Of a stretch of DNA of 64,000 nucleotides, positions 17,999-27,504 are shown piece by piece. Below the pieces are notes generated by a model that was not told the DNA's origin, ran no database searches, and saw only the letters and a program-made list of their open reading frames with translations. Location of the stretch: the NCBI RefSeq assembly GCF_022870885.1, contig NZ_CP091509.1:2356001-2420000 (forward strand), written 5' to 3'. Both the position numbers and the translations under genes were made by a program. Position 1 is the first letter of the stretch. Every line of letters starts with the position of its first letter. This stretch comes from Neisseria dumasiana. Lineage in GTDB: Bacteria > Pseudomonadota > Gammaproteobacteria > Burkholderiales > Neisseriaceae.

Positions 17999-20584
17999 TT
18001 ACACGTTTACTTTTTCGGCTACTTCGTTGTAGCTGTCGATTTCATTGAAGTTCATGTAACGGTAGATTTGGTCGCCCTGCTCGTTGATGATACCGATGTT
18101 GGCTTGGTATTCCTCAACAGTCGGGATTTTACCCAGTTTAGAACAGATTGCTGCCAATTCAGCCGAACCCAAATACACGTTGGTGTTTTTACCCAATCGG
18201 TTCGGGAAGTTACGGGTTGAAGTCGACATTACGGTTGCACCTTCGCGTACTTGTGCTTGGTTACCCATACACAACGAGCAACCGGGCATCTCCATACGCG
18301 CACCGGCACGGCCCAACACACCGTAGTGACCTTCGTTGGTCAGCTCTTGGGCATCCATCTTGGTCGGCGGAGCTACCCACAAACGCACGGGAATATCGCT
18401 CTTGCCTTCCAGCAGTTTGGAAGCCGCACGGAAGTGGCCAATGTTGGTCATACAAGAACCGATGAACACTTCGTCGATTACCGTGCCTGAACGCTCAGAC
18501 ATGAAGCATACATCATCCGGATCGTTCGGGCAGGCGATAATCGGTTCTTTGATATCGTCCATATTGATTTCGATAACCGCAGCGTATTCCGCATCTTTGT
18601 CCGCTTCCAGCAATTGCGGATTAGCCAACCATGCTTCCATGGCTTTGATACGGCGTTCCAAGGTGCGCGGATCTTTATAGCCGTCGGCAATCATGTTCTT
18701 CATCAATACAACATTTGAATTCATGTATTCGATGATCGGCTCTTTATTAAGCTTCACGGTACAGCCGGCAGCTGAACGCTCGGCAGAGGCGTCAGACAAT
18801 TCAAACGCTTGCTCGACTTTCAGATCCGGCAAGCCTTCGATTTCCAAGATGCGGCCGGAGAAGATGTTTTTCTTGCCGGCTTTGGCTACGGTCAGCAAAC
18901 CTTGTTTGATCGCGTACAGCGGAATCGCATTAACCAAATCGCGCAGGGTTACGCCCGGTTGCAGCTTGCCGCTGAAGCGTACCAATACAGACTCCGGCAT
19001 ATCCAAAGGCATTACGCCGGTTGCCGCAGCAAACGCTACCAAGCCGGAACCTGCGGGGAAAGAAATACCCAACGGGAAGCGGGTGTGCGAGTCGCCGCCG
19101 GTGCCGACAGTATCGGGCAGCAGCAGGCGGTTCAGCCATGAGTGGATCACGCCGTCTCCCGGACGTAAAGACACGCCGCCGCGGGTAGAGATAAACTCAG
19201 GCAGCTCTTTGTGGGTTTTTACGTCAACCGGTTTCGGATAAGCGGCGGTATGACAGAAAGACTGCATTACCAAGTCGGCAGAGAAGCCCAAGCAAGCCAA
19301 GTCTTTCAGCTCGTCGCGGGTCATCGGGCCGGTGGTATCTTGAGAGCCGACGGTGGTCATGCGCGGTTCGCAGTAAGTACCCGGACGAACACCTTGACCT
19401 TCAGGCAAGCCGCAGGCACGGCCGACCATTTTTTGAGCCAAAGTGAAACCTGCTTTGCTTTCGGCAGGTGCTTGCGGCAAGCGGAATTCGGTAGATGCGG
19501 GCAAGCCTAAAGCTTCGCGGGCTTTGGCAGTCAGGCCGCGACCGATAATCAGGTTAATACGGCCGCCGGCTTGTACTTCGTCGAGCAATACTTGTGATTT
19601 CAATTGGAATTCGGCAACGGTTTCGCCGTTTTTCACAATTTTGCCTTCGTAAGGTAGGATATCGACTACATCGCCCATTTTCAGTTGCGATACGTCAACC
19701 TCAATCGGCAATGCGCCCGAGTCTTCTTGGGTGTTGAAGAAAATCGGCGCGATTTTGCCGCCCAAGCATACGCCGCCGTAGCGTTTGTTCGGCACGAAAG
19801 GAATGTCCAAACCGGTGTGCCAGATTACAGAGTTGGTGGCGGATTTACGTGAAGAACCGGTACCTACTACGTCGCCTACATAAGCAACGGGATGGCCTTT
19901 GGCCTTCAATTCTTCCAACAGTTTGATGGGGCCGACTTCGCCGGGTTTGTCGGGATTGATGCCGTCGCGCGGGTTTTTCAGCATCGCCAAAGCGTGCAGC
20001 GGGATGTCGGGGCGGCTCCATGCGTCGGGCGCGGGGGAAAGGTCGTCGGTATTGGTTTCGCCGTCCACTTTAAATACGGTAACGGTGATTTTTTCGGGCA
20101 CTTTTTCGCGCGAAGTGAACCATTCAGCATTGGCCCAAGATTCCAGTACGGCTTTGGCGTGTTCGTTGCCTTTTTGGGCTTTTTCTTCGACGTCGTGGAA
20201 AGAATCGAACATCAGCAGGGTGTGTTTCAAGCCTTCGGCGGCAATGGGAGCCAGTTTGTCGTTGTCGAGAAGCTCAATCAGCGGGTGGATGTTGTAGCCG
20301 CCGAGCATGGTGCCCAAAAGTTCGGTTGCATATTCGGGAGACACCAGCGGGCTGGTTGCGCTGCCTTCGGCTACGGCTGCGAGGAAAGATGCTTTGACTT
20401 TAGAGGCATCGTCCACACCGGGAGGCACGCGGTTGGCGAGCAGGTCTACCAAAAACTCACCTTCACCTGCGGGCGGGTTTTTCAGCAATTCGACCAATTC
20501 GGCGGTTTGCTGGGCGGTGAGCGGAAGGGCGGGGATGCCCAGAGCTTCGCGCTCTGCGGCGGCTTTGCGATAGGCTTCTAACAT
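17999..20584 (-). CDS. acnB: Aconitate hydratase B (bifunctional aconitase / 2-methylisocitrate dehydratase)
   Basis: AcnB interconverts citrate and isocitrate in the TCA cycle. The start at 20584 gives 861 residues beginning [22 protein letters not shown], matching the AcnB N-terminus, and is preceded by AAAAGGAA. An upstream in-frame ATG at 20632 has no such support. Visible features are the N-terminal HEAT-like domain, the swivel domain ([37 protein letters not shown]) and the [4Fe-4S] ligands in [17 protein letters not shown] and [13 protein letters not shown]. The gene stands alone, bounded by a terminator and a DUS hairpin. Confidence 0.97.
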   Translation of the reverse strand: MLEAYRKAAAEREALGIPALPLTAQQTAELVELLKNPPAGEGEFLVDLLANRVPPGVDDASKVKASFLAAVAEGSATSPLVSPEYATELLGTMLGGYNIHPLIELLDNDKLAPIAAEGLKHTLLMFDSFHDVEEKAQKGNEHAKAVLESWANAEWFTSREKVPEKITVTVFKVDGETNTDDLSPAPDAWSRPDIPLHALAMLKNPRDGINPDKPGEVGPIKLLEELKAKGHPVAYVGDVVGTGSSRKSATNSVIWHTGLDIPFVPNKRYGGVCLGGKIAPIFFNTQEDSGALPIEVDVSQLKMGDVVDILPYEGKIVKNGETVAEFQLKSQVLLDEVQAGGRINLIIGRGLTAKAREALGLPASTEFRLPQAPAESKAGFTLAQKMVGRACGLPEGQGVRPGTYCEPRMTTVGSQDTTGPMTRDELKDLACLGFSADLVMQSFCHTAAYPKPVDVKTHKELPEFISTRGGVSLRPGDGVIHSWLNRLLLPDTVGTGGDSHTRFPLGISFPAGSGLVAFAAATGVMPLDMPESVLVRFSGKLQPGVTLRDLVNAIPLYAIKQGLLTVAKAGKKNIFSGRILEIEGLPDLKVEQAFELSDASAERSAAGCTVKLNKEPIIEYMNSNVVLMKNMIADGYKDPRTLERRIKAMEAWLANPQLLEADKDAEYAAVIEINMDDIKEPIIACPNDPDDVCFMSERSGTVIDEVFIGSCMTNIGHFRAASKLLEGKSDIPVRLWVAPPTKMDAQELTNEGHYGVLGRAGARMEMPGCSLCMGNQAQVREGATVMSTSTRNFPNRLGKNTNVYLGSAELAAICSKLGKIPTVEEYQANIGIINEQGDQIYRYMNFNEIDSYNEVAEKVNV

Positions 20585-20710
20585 CTCAATGGTTCCTTTT
20601 AGTGGTTTTTTCTTCTGGATTTCACTGCGCATGTAATATGCAGTAGTTTGTTAATCATAAACTAAATTTGTGTAAATAGGAACTTTCTTTTAATGTGTTT
20701 TTGATGTGTA

Positions 20711-20744
20711 CAGGCCGTCTGAAAGCGATGATTCAGACGGCCTG
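20711..20744. terminator. DUS inverted pair after pgaD
   Basis: CAGGCCGTCTGAA (20711-20723) faces TTCAGACGGCCTG (20732-20744). It follows the pgaD stop by about 18 bases on the minus strand and should end the pga operon before acnB. Confidence 0.75.
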
Positions 20745-20762
20745 CCGACGGGGTTGAAAGGA

Positions 20763-21074
20763 TTATTTTTCAGCTTGGTTCGGAAGTTCTTTTTTGGGTT
20801 TGCGGACTGCGAAAATCGACCACAGCAAAAGGATGTTTAATTGCAGCAAAACGATAACGGCGGCTATTTTAGCCAAGTCGGCCAAAGCCCAAGTACCGAC
20901 TATCGGCCGGTAAATCAGTGCCTGATGGTCGCGAAAAATCAAATAGGCCGTTAAAAACCATAAAGTCCAGGTAAAGGCAAAGATGAGTATGCTTTTGGTG
21001 CTGATAACGGGGTTGGGATTGCGTGCTTTGTGTATAACCAATAGTTCGCGTAAGTCTTGTATTTGTTCAGACAT
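20763..21074 (-). CDS. pgaD: Poly-beta-1,6-GlcNAc synthesis accessory protein PgaD
   Basis: PgaD is the small inner-membrane partner of the PgaC synthase and is needed for polymerisation. The 103-residue protein has two membrane helices (about 27-47 and 66-90) with short cytoplasmic ends, and the PgaD-like RDHQALIYRPIVGTW loop. Sequence conservation in this family is low, so the call rests on its place as last gene of pgaABCD and on topology. The ribosome-binding site AAGGAG is ideal, 8 bases before the ATG. Confidence 0.88.
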   Translation of the reverse strand: MSEQIQDLRELLVIHKARNPNPVISTKSILIFAFTWTLWFLTAYLIFRDHQALIYRPIVGTWALADLAKIAAVIVLLQLNILLLWSIFAVRKPKKELPNQAEK

Positions 21075-21105
21075 TTAACGTCTCCTTTTTTATCGGGCCT
21101 GAAAG

Positions 21106-22332
21106 TTACTGCACGCCCCTGTCGGGGCTGATCCAGGTGGCTTTGCGCTTTTTGTCGCGCAACAGTGCTTTGGGGAAACCGTGAATGAGCGTGATGCTGT
21201 TGAGCATCCAGAATGCGTAGGGGTACCAAATGCAACTCATGAAATAACGCATCAGGTTGCGCTCGTAGCGGCTGTCGATAAACATACTCACGGAAAACTG
21301 CAGGATAAACATCATGAATGTGACCAAACTGGCTACTTTGAACAAAGTCAATTCCTGCATATCGCCGGTAAACAGGCCGGCTATACCGATTACGGTAACG
21401 GCTAAGAGTGAATACGCCCAAAACAAGGTAACGAAATATTCGGCATACAGCGGCCACAAGCGGATATGGTGCAGCTTCCAAATGCCGTTGAAGTATTTCA
21501 GAATCACTTCCGCCCCGCCCTGCGCCCAACGCAAGCGTTGGCGGTAAAGCCCGCGCACGGTTTCGGGCATCAGCACCCAACACAGGGCGCGGGGTTCGTA
21601 GGCTATGTTGTAGCCGGCGATTTGGGTTTTCCAGCTGATGTCGATATCGTCGGTAATCATGTTGTCGCTCCAGCCGCCGATTTTCACCAGCACGTCTTTG
21701 CGGATGCACATGATGACGCCTGACACGGTGAACAATGTGCCGACCATGCTTTGCGAGCGTTTGATCAGGCCGATGATGGAGCTGAATTCGGCCACTTGCA
21801 GCTTGCCCAGCACGGTACTGCGGTTGCGTACGCGCGGGTTGCCGGTTACTGCGCCCAATTCGGGGTTGTTTTCCATGTTTTGAATCATGTATTCGATGGC
21901 GCTGTAATCGAGAATGGCGTCTCCGTCTATGCCGACGATGTATTTGCCCAAAGCATGTCGCACGCCGTTGTTCATGGCCGAGGCTTTGCCGCCGTTGGGT
22001 TGGTCGACCACGACGATTTTTTCGGCCTGCATTGCCCAGCGGCGGATGATGCTCAAGGTATCGTCGGTGCTGCCGTCGTTGATGAATATCAGCTCGTAGT
22101 TGGGATAAGTAAGGTTGAGCAGATGGGGAATCGACATATCGAGGTTGGCGGCTTCGTTGTAGCAGGGGATCAGCACGCTCACCATCGGCGCTTCTTCTTG
22201 AAACATGTATTCCGGCTCATCCATGCGGTTTTCCCAAAAAAGGAAATAAAACAGCCCGGAAACCGTCCAGTAAACGGCCATGATGCCCGGATAGAGCATC
22301 ACGAAAACAGCTAAATATTCATACCAGGTCAT
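21106..22332 (-). CDS. pgaC: Poly-beta-1,6-N-acetyl-D-glucosamine synthase PgaC
   Basis: PgaC is the processive family-2 glycosyltransferase that polymerises UDP-GlcNAc to PNAG at the inner membrane. The 408-residue protein has an N-terminal membrane helix (about 7-32) and the nucleotide-sugar site in SVLIPCYNEAANLDMSI and INDGSTDDTL. It also has the catalytic GIDGDAILD and TDDIDISWKTQ, the processivity motif QRLRWAQGG, and two or three C-terminal membrane helices. These are all hallmarks of PgaC/IcaA. It starts 130 bases after pgaB, with a DUS hairpin between. Confidence 0.96.
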   Translation of the reverse strand: MTWYEYLAVFVMLYPGIMAVYWTVSGLFYFLFWENRMDEPEYMFQEEAPMVSVLIPCYNEAANLDMSIPHLLNLTYPNYELIFINDGSTDDTLSIIRRWAMQAEKIVVVDQPNGGKASAMNNGVRHALGKYIVGIDGDAILDYSAIEYMIQNMENNPELGAVTGNPRVRNRSTVLGKLQVAEFSSIIGLIKRSQSMVGTLFTVSGVIMCIRKDVLVKIGGWSDNMITDDIDISWKTQIAGYNIAYEPRALCWVLMPETVRGLYRQRLRWAQGGAEVILKYFNGIWKLHHIRLWPLYAEYFVTLFWAYSLLAVTVIGIAGLFTGDMQELTLFKVASLVTFMMFILQFSVSMFIDSRYERNLMRYFMSCIWYPYAFWMLNSITLIHGFPKALLRDKKRKATWISPDRGVQ

Positions 22333-22391
22333 AGCGGCTATACCTTTACCATTATGGTTTTCTTACAATCGGGCGGCCGAACCGCCATGTA

Positions 22392-22452
22392 TTTTTTCAG
22401 ACGGCCTCCTTGCTTGGCGTGCCAAACGGTTGCCTGAGGCCGTCTGAAAAAA
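22392..22452. repeat. DUS inverted pair between pgaB and pgaC
   Basis: Seventeen-base arms (22392-22408 and 22436-22452) surround a 27-base loop in the 130-base pgaB-pgaC gap. Each arm carries a full AGGCCGTCTGAA. It may attenuate transcription into pgaC. Confidence 0.7.
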
Positions 22453-22462
22453 TCGGCATTCA

Positions 22463-24343
22463 TTAATGTTGGACTGAGAAGTCGGGCTTAATGGCCTTTA
22501 ACGGCGGTTGGTTGTTGAGAAAGTCATCGTGGTGGTAGGCCAGATTTTTCACGCCTTCCTTTTTCAAAAGTTTCATCCAAGAGGTCATTTCGGCGGGATC
22601 GACGGGGCGGCCGGTCAGCGGGTTCACCGACTGCAATTCAAAAATGGTTTTATCTAAGGGAACATTGCTGCGTTTTACCGCTCCGGCCAAGCTTGCCACC
22701 CAACGTGCCGCTTCTTTGCGGCCGGGCTGTTGGCCGTTCAAGGTGTAGGGCATGGCCGAAATCGCCGTGAAGTCGTAATGATTGGCATAGCGGGCGAGCT
22801 TTTCGGCAAAACGGCTGTGCGCTTCGGGCGTATCCGAACCGTTTACGGCCAGGCTGCGCACGGTTTTCATTTCGTTGGTGCTGTTGTAGCTGTATTTGAG
22901 AACCGTTTGTTTGAGCATGTCGGTAAAGTCGGTGAGGTCGGCATCTGTGCGGCTGTCTTCTTTGCCGACTGTTAAGCCTTCGTGAAAGACCAAACCGTTA
23001 AAACGGCTGCTGTATGCCAAATCTTCATAAATCTCGGTAATGGCGCGGCGGTTTTTTTTGCTGTCGGGCGACAGATTCAACGAGCGCGAATGCGGTGCGG
23101 CGGCTTTATCGGCGTCGATATAGTCGTAATTTTTGCCCAAGTCGAACGCGGTTATCGGCATCTGTGCATATACCTTCACGTTAGAGCGGGTTATCAGCTG
23201 CCATGCCACACGGCTGAACAAATCGGCTTTCACTTTCAGATGGCGGTTGGGGAAATACACTGCTTCGGCCACACCGTCGTGGTTGTCGTCGGCAAAGGCT
23301 TGCAGATAAACGGTGGTGATGCCCAGTTTGTAAACGCGCTCGATGAGTTTGTCGAAGCGTTTTTCCAAAACGGCCGGATCGGGGTCGTACATATCGCCCA
23401 AATCAACGTGCACGGCTCGTTGGTGCGGGGCTTCGTAGATTTCGCCTGCCAAATAGGATTTAATCAGCGGATAGCCCGATTCGGTGTCGATCAAAGCCCT
23501 TCCGACGCTGGGTTGGCCTATGGTGTTGAGCTTGGCGTCGAACAGGGTGAAATCGTTGGTTAAGCCGACACCGGCAGCGATTTTTTGGGCAGTTTGGTTA
23601 AATTGCCCGTAAGGCCATACCAACAGGTTCGGGCGCGTACCGGTGTGTTTGGCAATCAAATCAACCGACTGCTGCAAATCGTGGCGGATGCGTTGTTCGT
23701 ATTCCGCTTGGGTTTCGTAGCGGCCGTTACGGTAGGCCGGAAAAATGGCGGCAAACTGCGAACCGTAGGGATTGCCCGAAACGCTGTGGTGCAGATCGTG
23801 GGTGTGCGAGGCGATTTCTATCAAGCCGCTTTTCTGCATTTCACGCACCTGCTCCCATGTGATGAAAGCCGAGCGCGGCAGCTTTTTCTTGCCGTAGGCA
23901 ATCGTGCCGCCGGGCTGAACTTCCAGCCATGAAGTTACCAAGGCATAGACGGCCGGATAGTTGAAGGCTTTGAGAAGCGGATAGATTTTGGTGTAGAAGC
24001 TGATGTAGCCGTCGTCGAAAGTAAGCAGAACGGGTTTGGGCGGCAGTTGGCCGCGCCCTGCCCGGGCATCTTCGATCTGCTTGAAGCTGACGGGCGTGTA
24101 GCCGTTGTCGCGCAACCAGTTGAAATGTGCGGTCAATCTTTCTACTGTGATGGTTTGCGGAAAATAGCTGCGGCGGATTTCGCCCTGCATTTCGTCTTGT
24201 TTCTCTTCCACAAACACGGGCGGCGGCTGGTTGTTGTCGATCACATCGTGATAGCACATTACGCCGTAGCGCACATCGGAAGCATAAGCGGTTTGTAAAC
24301 CGAAGGCCAACAGCAGGCCGGCAAGCAGGCTTTTGTATTTCAT
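22463..24343 (-). CDS. pgaB: PNAG deacetylase / glycoside hydrolase PgaB
   Basis: PgaB partly de-N-acetylates PNAG in the periplasm before export. From the ATG at 24343 it is 626 residues. The deacetylase domain (about 25-290) has YGVMCYHDV, the metal-site motif LTFDDGYISFYTKIYPLL and SHTHDLHHS with the two metal histidines. The C-terminal hydrolase-type domain (about 320-626) has HVDLGDMYDPDPAVLEKRFD, TVYLQAFADDNHDGVAEAVYFPNRHL and NGLVFHEGL. The signal peptide (MKYKSLLAGLLLAFGLQTAYA) lacks a lipobox cysteine, whereas E. coli PgaB is a lipoprotein. An A8 run lies in the gene at 23052-23059 on the coding strand. Confidence 0.96.
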   Translation of the reverse strand: MKYKSLLAGLLLAFGLQTAYASDVRYGVMCYHDVIDNNQPPPVFVEEKQDEMQGEIRRSYFPQTITVERLTAHFNWLRDNGYTPVSFKQIEDARAGRGQLPPKPVLLTFDDGYISFYTKIYPLLKAFNYPAVYALVTSWLEVQPGGTIAYGKKKLPRSAFITWEQVREMQKSGLIEIASHTHDLHHSVSGNPYGSQFAAIFPAYRNGRYETQAEYEQRIRHDLQQSVDLIAKHTGTRPNLLVWPYGQFNQTAQKIAAGVGLTNDFTLFDAKLNTIGQPSVGRALIDTESGYPLIKSYLAGEIYEAPHQRAVHVDLGDMYDPDPAVLEKRFDKLIERVYKLGITTVYLQAFADDNHDGVAEAVYFPNRHLKVKADLFSRVAWQLITRSNVKVYAQMPITAFDLGKNYDYIDADKAAAPHSRSLNLSPDSKKNRRAITEIYEDLAYSSRFNGLVFHEGLTVGKEDSRTDADLTDFTDMLKQTVLKYSYNSTNEMKTVRSLAVNGSDTPEAHSRFAEKLARYANHYDFTAISAMPYTLNGQQPGRKEAARWVASLAGAVKRSNVPLDKTIFELQSVNPLTGRPVDPAEMTSWMKLLKKEGVKNLAYHHDDFLNNQPPLKAIKPDFSVQH

Positions 24344-24382
24344 GGTCTTTGCGTATCTCAGGTTATGGGGTTCGGAAAATGT

Positions 24383-24436
24383 TTTCAGACGGCCTGCGGT
24401 CGATTGCCGCCCGCAGGCTGATGAGGCCGTCTGAAA
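24383..24436. repeat. DUS inverted pair between pgaA and pgaB
   Basis: TTTCAGACGGCCT (24383-24395) faces AGGCCGTCTGAAA (24424-24436) just after the pgaA stop. An alternative inner stem CCTGCGG/CCGCAGG (24393-24399 and 24411-24417) competes with it. Like the pgaB-pgaC hairpin it lies inside the operon. Confidence 0.7.
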
Positions 24437-24449
24437 TATTGCAAGCCAA

Positions 24450-26858
24450 TCAATAAAGCTTGACCTTAAGGTTGAGATTGCCGAAATTTTGATATTCGGG
24501 CACACCGTCATACATTGCCTGACGGCGGCCGAACTCGTATCCCAGCATGGCACGGCGGCCGAAACTCCAACCGTGGCCGTATTTCAGCAGCCAAGTGTTT
24601 TTGGCCGCCGCGCCCGACTGCCAATAACGACCTACGCCGCCGGTAGCGGTTTGAACCAGCCTCACATCGTGATCCAGAGGCAAGGTGTAAGAAACCGCCA
24701 GCTCGCCGCCGAGGGTTTTGCTGCTTTCGGGATTAAAATAAAACGCGCCGGGTATGTTTTTATTGCGGCTGTAATCGGCTGCCACCGAACTGGCCAGCTT
24801 CCAGCGGTTGTATTGGAAAATATCGTGTGCCAGCCACGCGTTGGCGACGCGGCGGGTGTTGCCGTCGTCAAATTTCATCACGCCTGCGCCGATACCGGCA
24901 TGGGTTTTGCCGGAATGGTTGTATTGGGCGTTTACGGTATATTCGTCGGCATACACGCCCTGCCCCCACGCCTTAACGGGCGTGTTGTCGCTGTTGAACG
25001 CGGCTTTGGCGTTCACACCCACATGATCGTTGATGCGGTAATCGGCACTGAGCGATCCGTAAGATTTATCGTTCAGTTGCGTGCCCCGTCCTGCCTCGGC
25101 ACGCACAATTACCGGATAGAGGTTGACTTCTGCACCCACGCCTACGCGGCCTGCATCAAGGGCATTGCCGTTATTGGGTACATGTGCGTGTTGCTGCACG
25201 ATATAGGCGCGGTGCCCTTCGCTGCTGCGCGGGCTGTCGAGCCGCACCGTTTCCCTCCATTCGCTGCCGTCTTCGGGCGAAGTGGCTTTCATGGCCGTGC
25301 CGGAAATATTCAGCTGTGCGGCTTTTTCGGCTTTGTGGTTACGGCGGAATTCTTCATAGTTGACATCATCCTTCCCCAACCCTGCCGACAAATCGCGCAC
25401 GGCCGGCCAGTTGCCCGCCTCGATATAGGCGGCGGCAGATTTGGCATCCACCCATTTTTGATCTGCTTCCGACAAATACTCACGCGCCTGCTCGAAGTGG
25501 CGCACGGCTTGTTCGGTGTGGCCTTCAAGCTGAAGCAGTTCGCCCTTCAACACCAGCCCCCACGGGTCGGCCGGATGTTCGTCGAGCCAGCTTTGCATCA
25601 TCACTTTGGCACCTTTGACATCGCCTTTCCACGCTTGGAGGCGTGCGTTCCAATAATGATAATTGGCGTAATAAGGGTTTTTGATTTCAACCGAATGTGT
25701 GAAATCGGGCGTGTATTTTTTGGCATTCCAATATTTGAGCTTGGCTTGGCCTTGATCGAAACGCATCAGATCGGCGTCTTTCCTGATCAGCAGCTCCACC
25801 AATTCGGGATCAGGCTTGCCCTGGGCGGCGTTTTGGTTGGCCAGATTGCGCTCCAACACTTTTCCGGCTTTGCGCGGGCTGCCCGCCATGAGCAGGGCGC
25901 GTCCGTATTGTTCCTGCACATAATCGGGCTGGCTGCCTTGGCGGGCCAATACGCGGTAATCGCGCAATGCCTGTTTTTCGTTGCCCACGGCCACAGCGGC
26001 GGCCATACGGTCGCGCAAAACCTGCGTATGCAGTTCGCTGCCTTCCGGCACTTTGCCCACCAACGCACTCAGGCGGTTATATACGGAACGAAGCTGGGGT
26101 GAATCGGAAGTAAACCTTGCGGTGCGCAGCAAAGTGGCCGCCTTTGCCGCTTCCAGCCATAATTGGTCCTGCTCGGTAAATGCCTGCGGAAAGCGGGAAA
26201 TAATGCTTTCCTGCAAGGGGAAAAGCTGCAACCGGGCGGCGGTGCGGTAAAGCTGTAAAGCCTTATCCTGATTGGTCGGATCGGCCTCCCAACGACGCTG
26301 CTGTTCGCCCAATAATTCGGTTTCCGTTAAGGTTTGGCGTTTGAGATGGTGTTCGGCTTCCTGAATGTCTTTATCGCTGCCGAAACGCTTGCGGTAAGCG
26401 TCGATATGATGTTTGGCCGCGGCATAATCTCCGGCATCCGTCGATGCCAAAGCTGCGCCCAAATAGCCGACTTTATGATTCGGCGCCGTTACCTGAAGCC
26501 GGCGGTAAAAATCGGCCGACAAACGATAGCGGCGGCTATCGCGCGCGGCTTTGGCGATGTTTTCCAATTCGTCGGCGGCATAGTCTTCGATGCGGCAATC
26601 GGGGCAAATGCTTAAAATATCTTCGGCTTTACCCTGACGCAGCAGCAAGGCAATCAAATCGGCGCGCACTTTGGCATCGCCGCTTTGCCCGTAGAGCTTT
26701 TGCAGCTGCGCCACCGATTCGGCCAACTGGGCGGCGCCGCTGCGGGCATGTACCGCCCAGCGTTCCCGCTCGGCTTGGATATCTTGTGAAAAAGCAAACG
26801 GTGCAGCCGCAAAAAGGGCAACCACACCCAAAGGCAGTTTGTGGATTGTTTTCATCAT
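24450..26858 (-). CDS. pgaA: PNAG export porin PgaA
   Basis: PgaA carries deacetylated PNAG through the outer membrane. The 802-residue precursor has a signal peptide (MMKTIHKLPLGVVALFAAAPFAFS) and a long periplasmic TPR superhelix (about 30-510, for example AALASTDAGDYAAAKHHIDAYRKRFG). The C-terminal beta-barrel (about 515-802) has alternating strands rich in Tyr, Gly and Asn and ends NLNLKVKLY with a terminal aromatic residue, as expected for barrel assembly. It is the first gene of pgaABCD. No clear ribosome-binding site is visible before either of the two adjacent ATGs. Confidence 0.94.
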   Translation of the reverse strand: MMKTIHKLPLGVVALFAAAPFAFSQDIQAERERWAVHARSGAAQLAESVAQLQKLYGQSGDAKVRADLIALLLRQGKAEDILSICPDCRIEDYAADELENIAKAARDSRRYRLSADFYRRLQVTAPNHKVGYLGAALASTDAGDYAAAKHHIDAYRKRFGSDKDIQEAEHHLKRQTLTETELLGEQQRRWEADPTNQDKALQLYRTAARLQLFPLQESIISRFPQAFTEQDQLWLEAAKAATLLRTARFTSDSPQLRSVYNRLSALVGKVPEGSELHTQVLRDRMAAAVAVGNEKQALRDYRVLARQGSQPDYVQEQYGRALLMAGSPRKAGKVLERNLANQNAAQGKPDPELVELLIRKDADLMRFDQGQAKLKYWNAKKYTPDFTHSVEIKNPYYANYHYWNARLQAWKGDVKGAKVMMQSWLDEHPADPWGLVLKGELLQLEGHTEQAVRHFEQAREYLSEADQKWVDAKSAAAYIEAGNWPAVRDLSAGLGKDDVNYEEFRRNHKAEKAAQLNISGTAMKATSPEDGSEWRETVRLDSPRSSEGHRAYIVQQHAHVPNNGNALDAGRVGVGAEVNLYPVIVRAEAGRGTQLNDKSYGSLSADYRINDHVGVNAKAAFNSDNTPVKAWGQGVYADEYTVNAQYNHSGKTHAGIGAGVMKFDDGNTRRVANAWLAHDIFQYNRWKLASSVAADYSRNKNIPGAFYFNPESSKTLGGELAVSYTLPLDHDVRLVQTATGGVGRYWQSGAAAKNTWLLKYGHGWSFGRRAMLGYEFGRRQAMYDGVPEYQNFGNLNLKVKLY

Positions 26859-27504
26859 GAATATCAGGGAGGGTTTAGGAAAGTGACCGCACGTTCAACC
26901 ATGCGCGGTTTTTTGCCGATGCCGGCTTTCTCGTTTGCAGATATAAAAACAGAACGTTTCTTTTGTAATGTAGAAGCCTGTTATATAACGCCTTCTTACG
27001 CGCGAAAGATAATCAGGCTTTAGAATATTTGCACAAAGCTTATATCAATTCAGATAACGGTTGCTCGCGTTACCCTTTAACGGTCATTTAAAAGCCCTAA
27101 CGGGTTTATTGGCTCATCATGAAACAATCATCATGATATGAAAATAAATGAAATAATTATCTTTCATAACATCATTCATCTTTTGTTCCATATAAATTCG
27201 CTACATTATTGTAAAACAAAGTAAAAATTCCGAACCGACACCTTTGCCCAAAATCAGGCCGCGAACCATTATTTTGTGTGTACAGCCCAAACTCCTATAT
27301 TTCCAACTTGCCCCGACTGCCCAATTCAACCGACAATAGGCGGCCTTTGCAAAATTTCCCGATGCGCAGATGCAGTAGAAGGCGTATCCTATGCAGATAG
27401 GCAAACGAGCAGGCAGCAGACAACGCAGCAATACGCCGCAAACGGCGGTTTTACAAAGGTTTCAGGCCGTCTGAAACCACCCCCGACACTCACAGGAGAT
27501 TTTC
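26859..27504. other. Intergenic region with pga upstream sequence and a decayed repeat
   Basis: No gene is visible in these 646 bases between divergent pgaA and the isochorismatase-like gene. The pga-proximal half is AT-rich and holds a small inverted repeat ATCATGA/TCATGAT (27116-27122 and 27131-27137), a possible operator. The distal part carries a decayed copy of the 143-bp repeat (27342-27463) and a DUS at 27464-27476. No confident promoter could be assigned. Confidence 0.6.
27342..27463. repeat. Decayed copy of the GAGACCTTTGCAAAA repeat
   Basis: Starting GGCCTTTGCAAAATTTCC and ending GGTTTTACAAAGGTTTC, the stretch follows the sequence of the two 143-bp copies (for example GCAGATAGGCAAACGAGC and GGCGTA) but is shorter and diverged, with imperfect ends. 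It lies 41 bases upstream of the isochorismatase-like gene. Confidence 0.75.

Noticed and set aside
24489-26102. Open frame of 537 codons on the plus strand
   Set aside because: It lies wholly antisense to pgaA, which has a signal peptide, TPRs and a beta-barrel; the antisense product has no domain structure.
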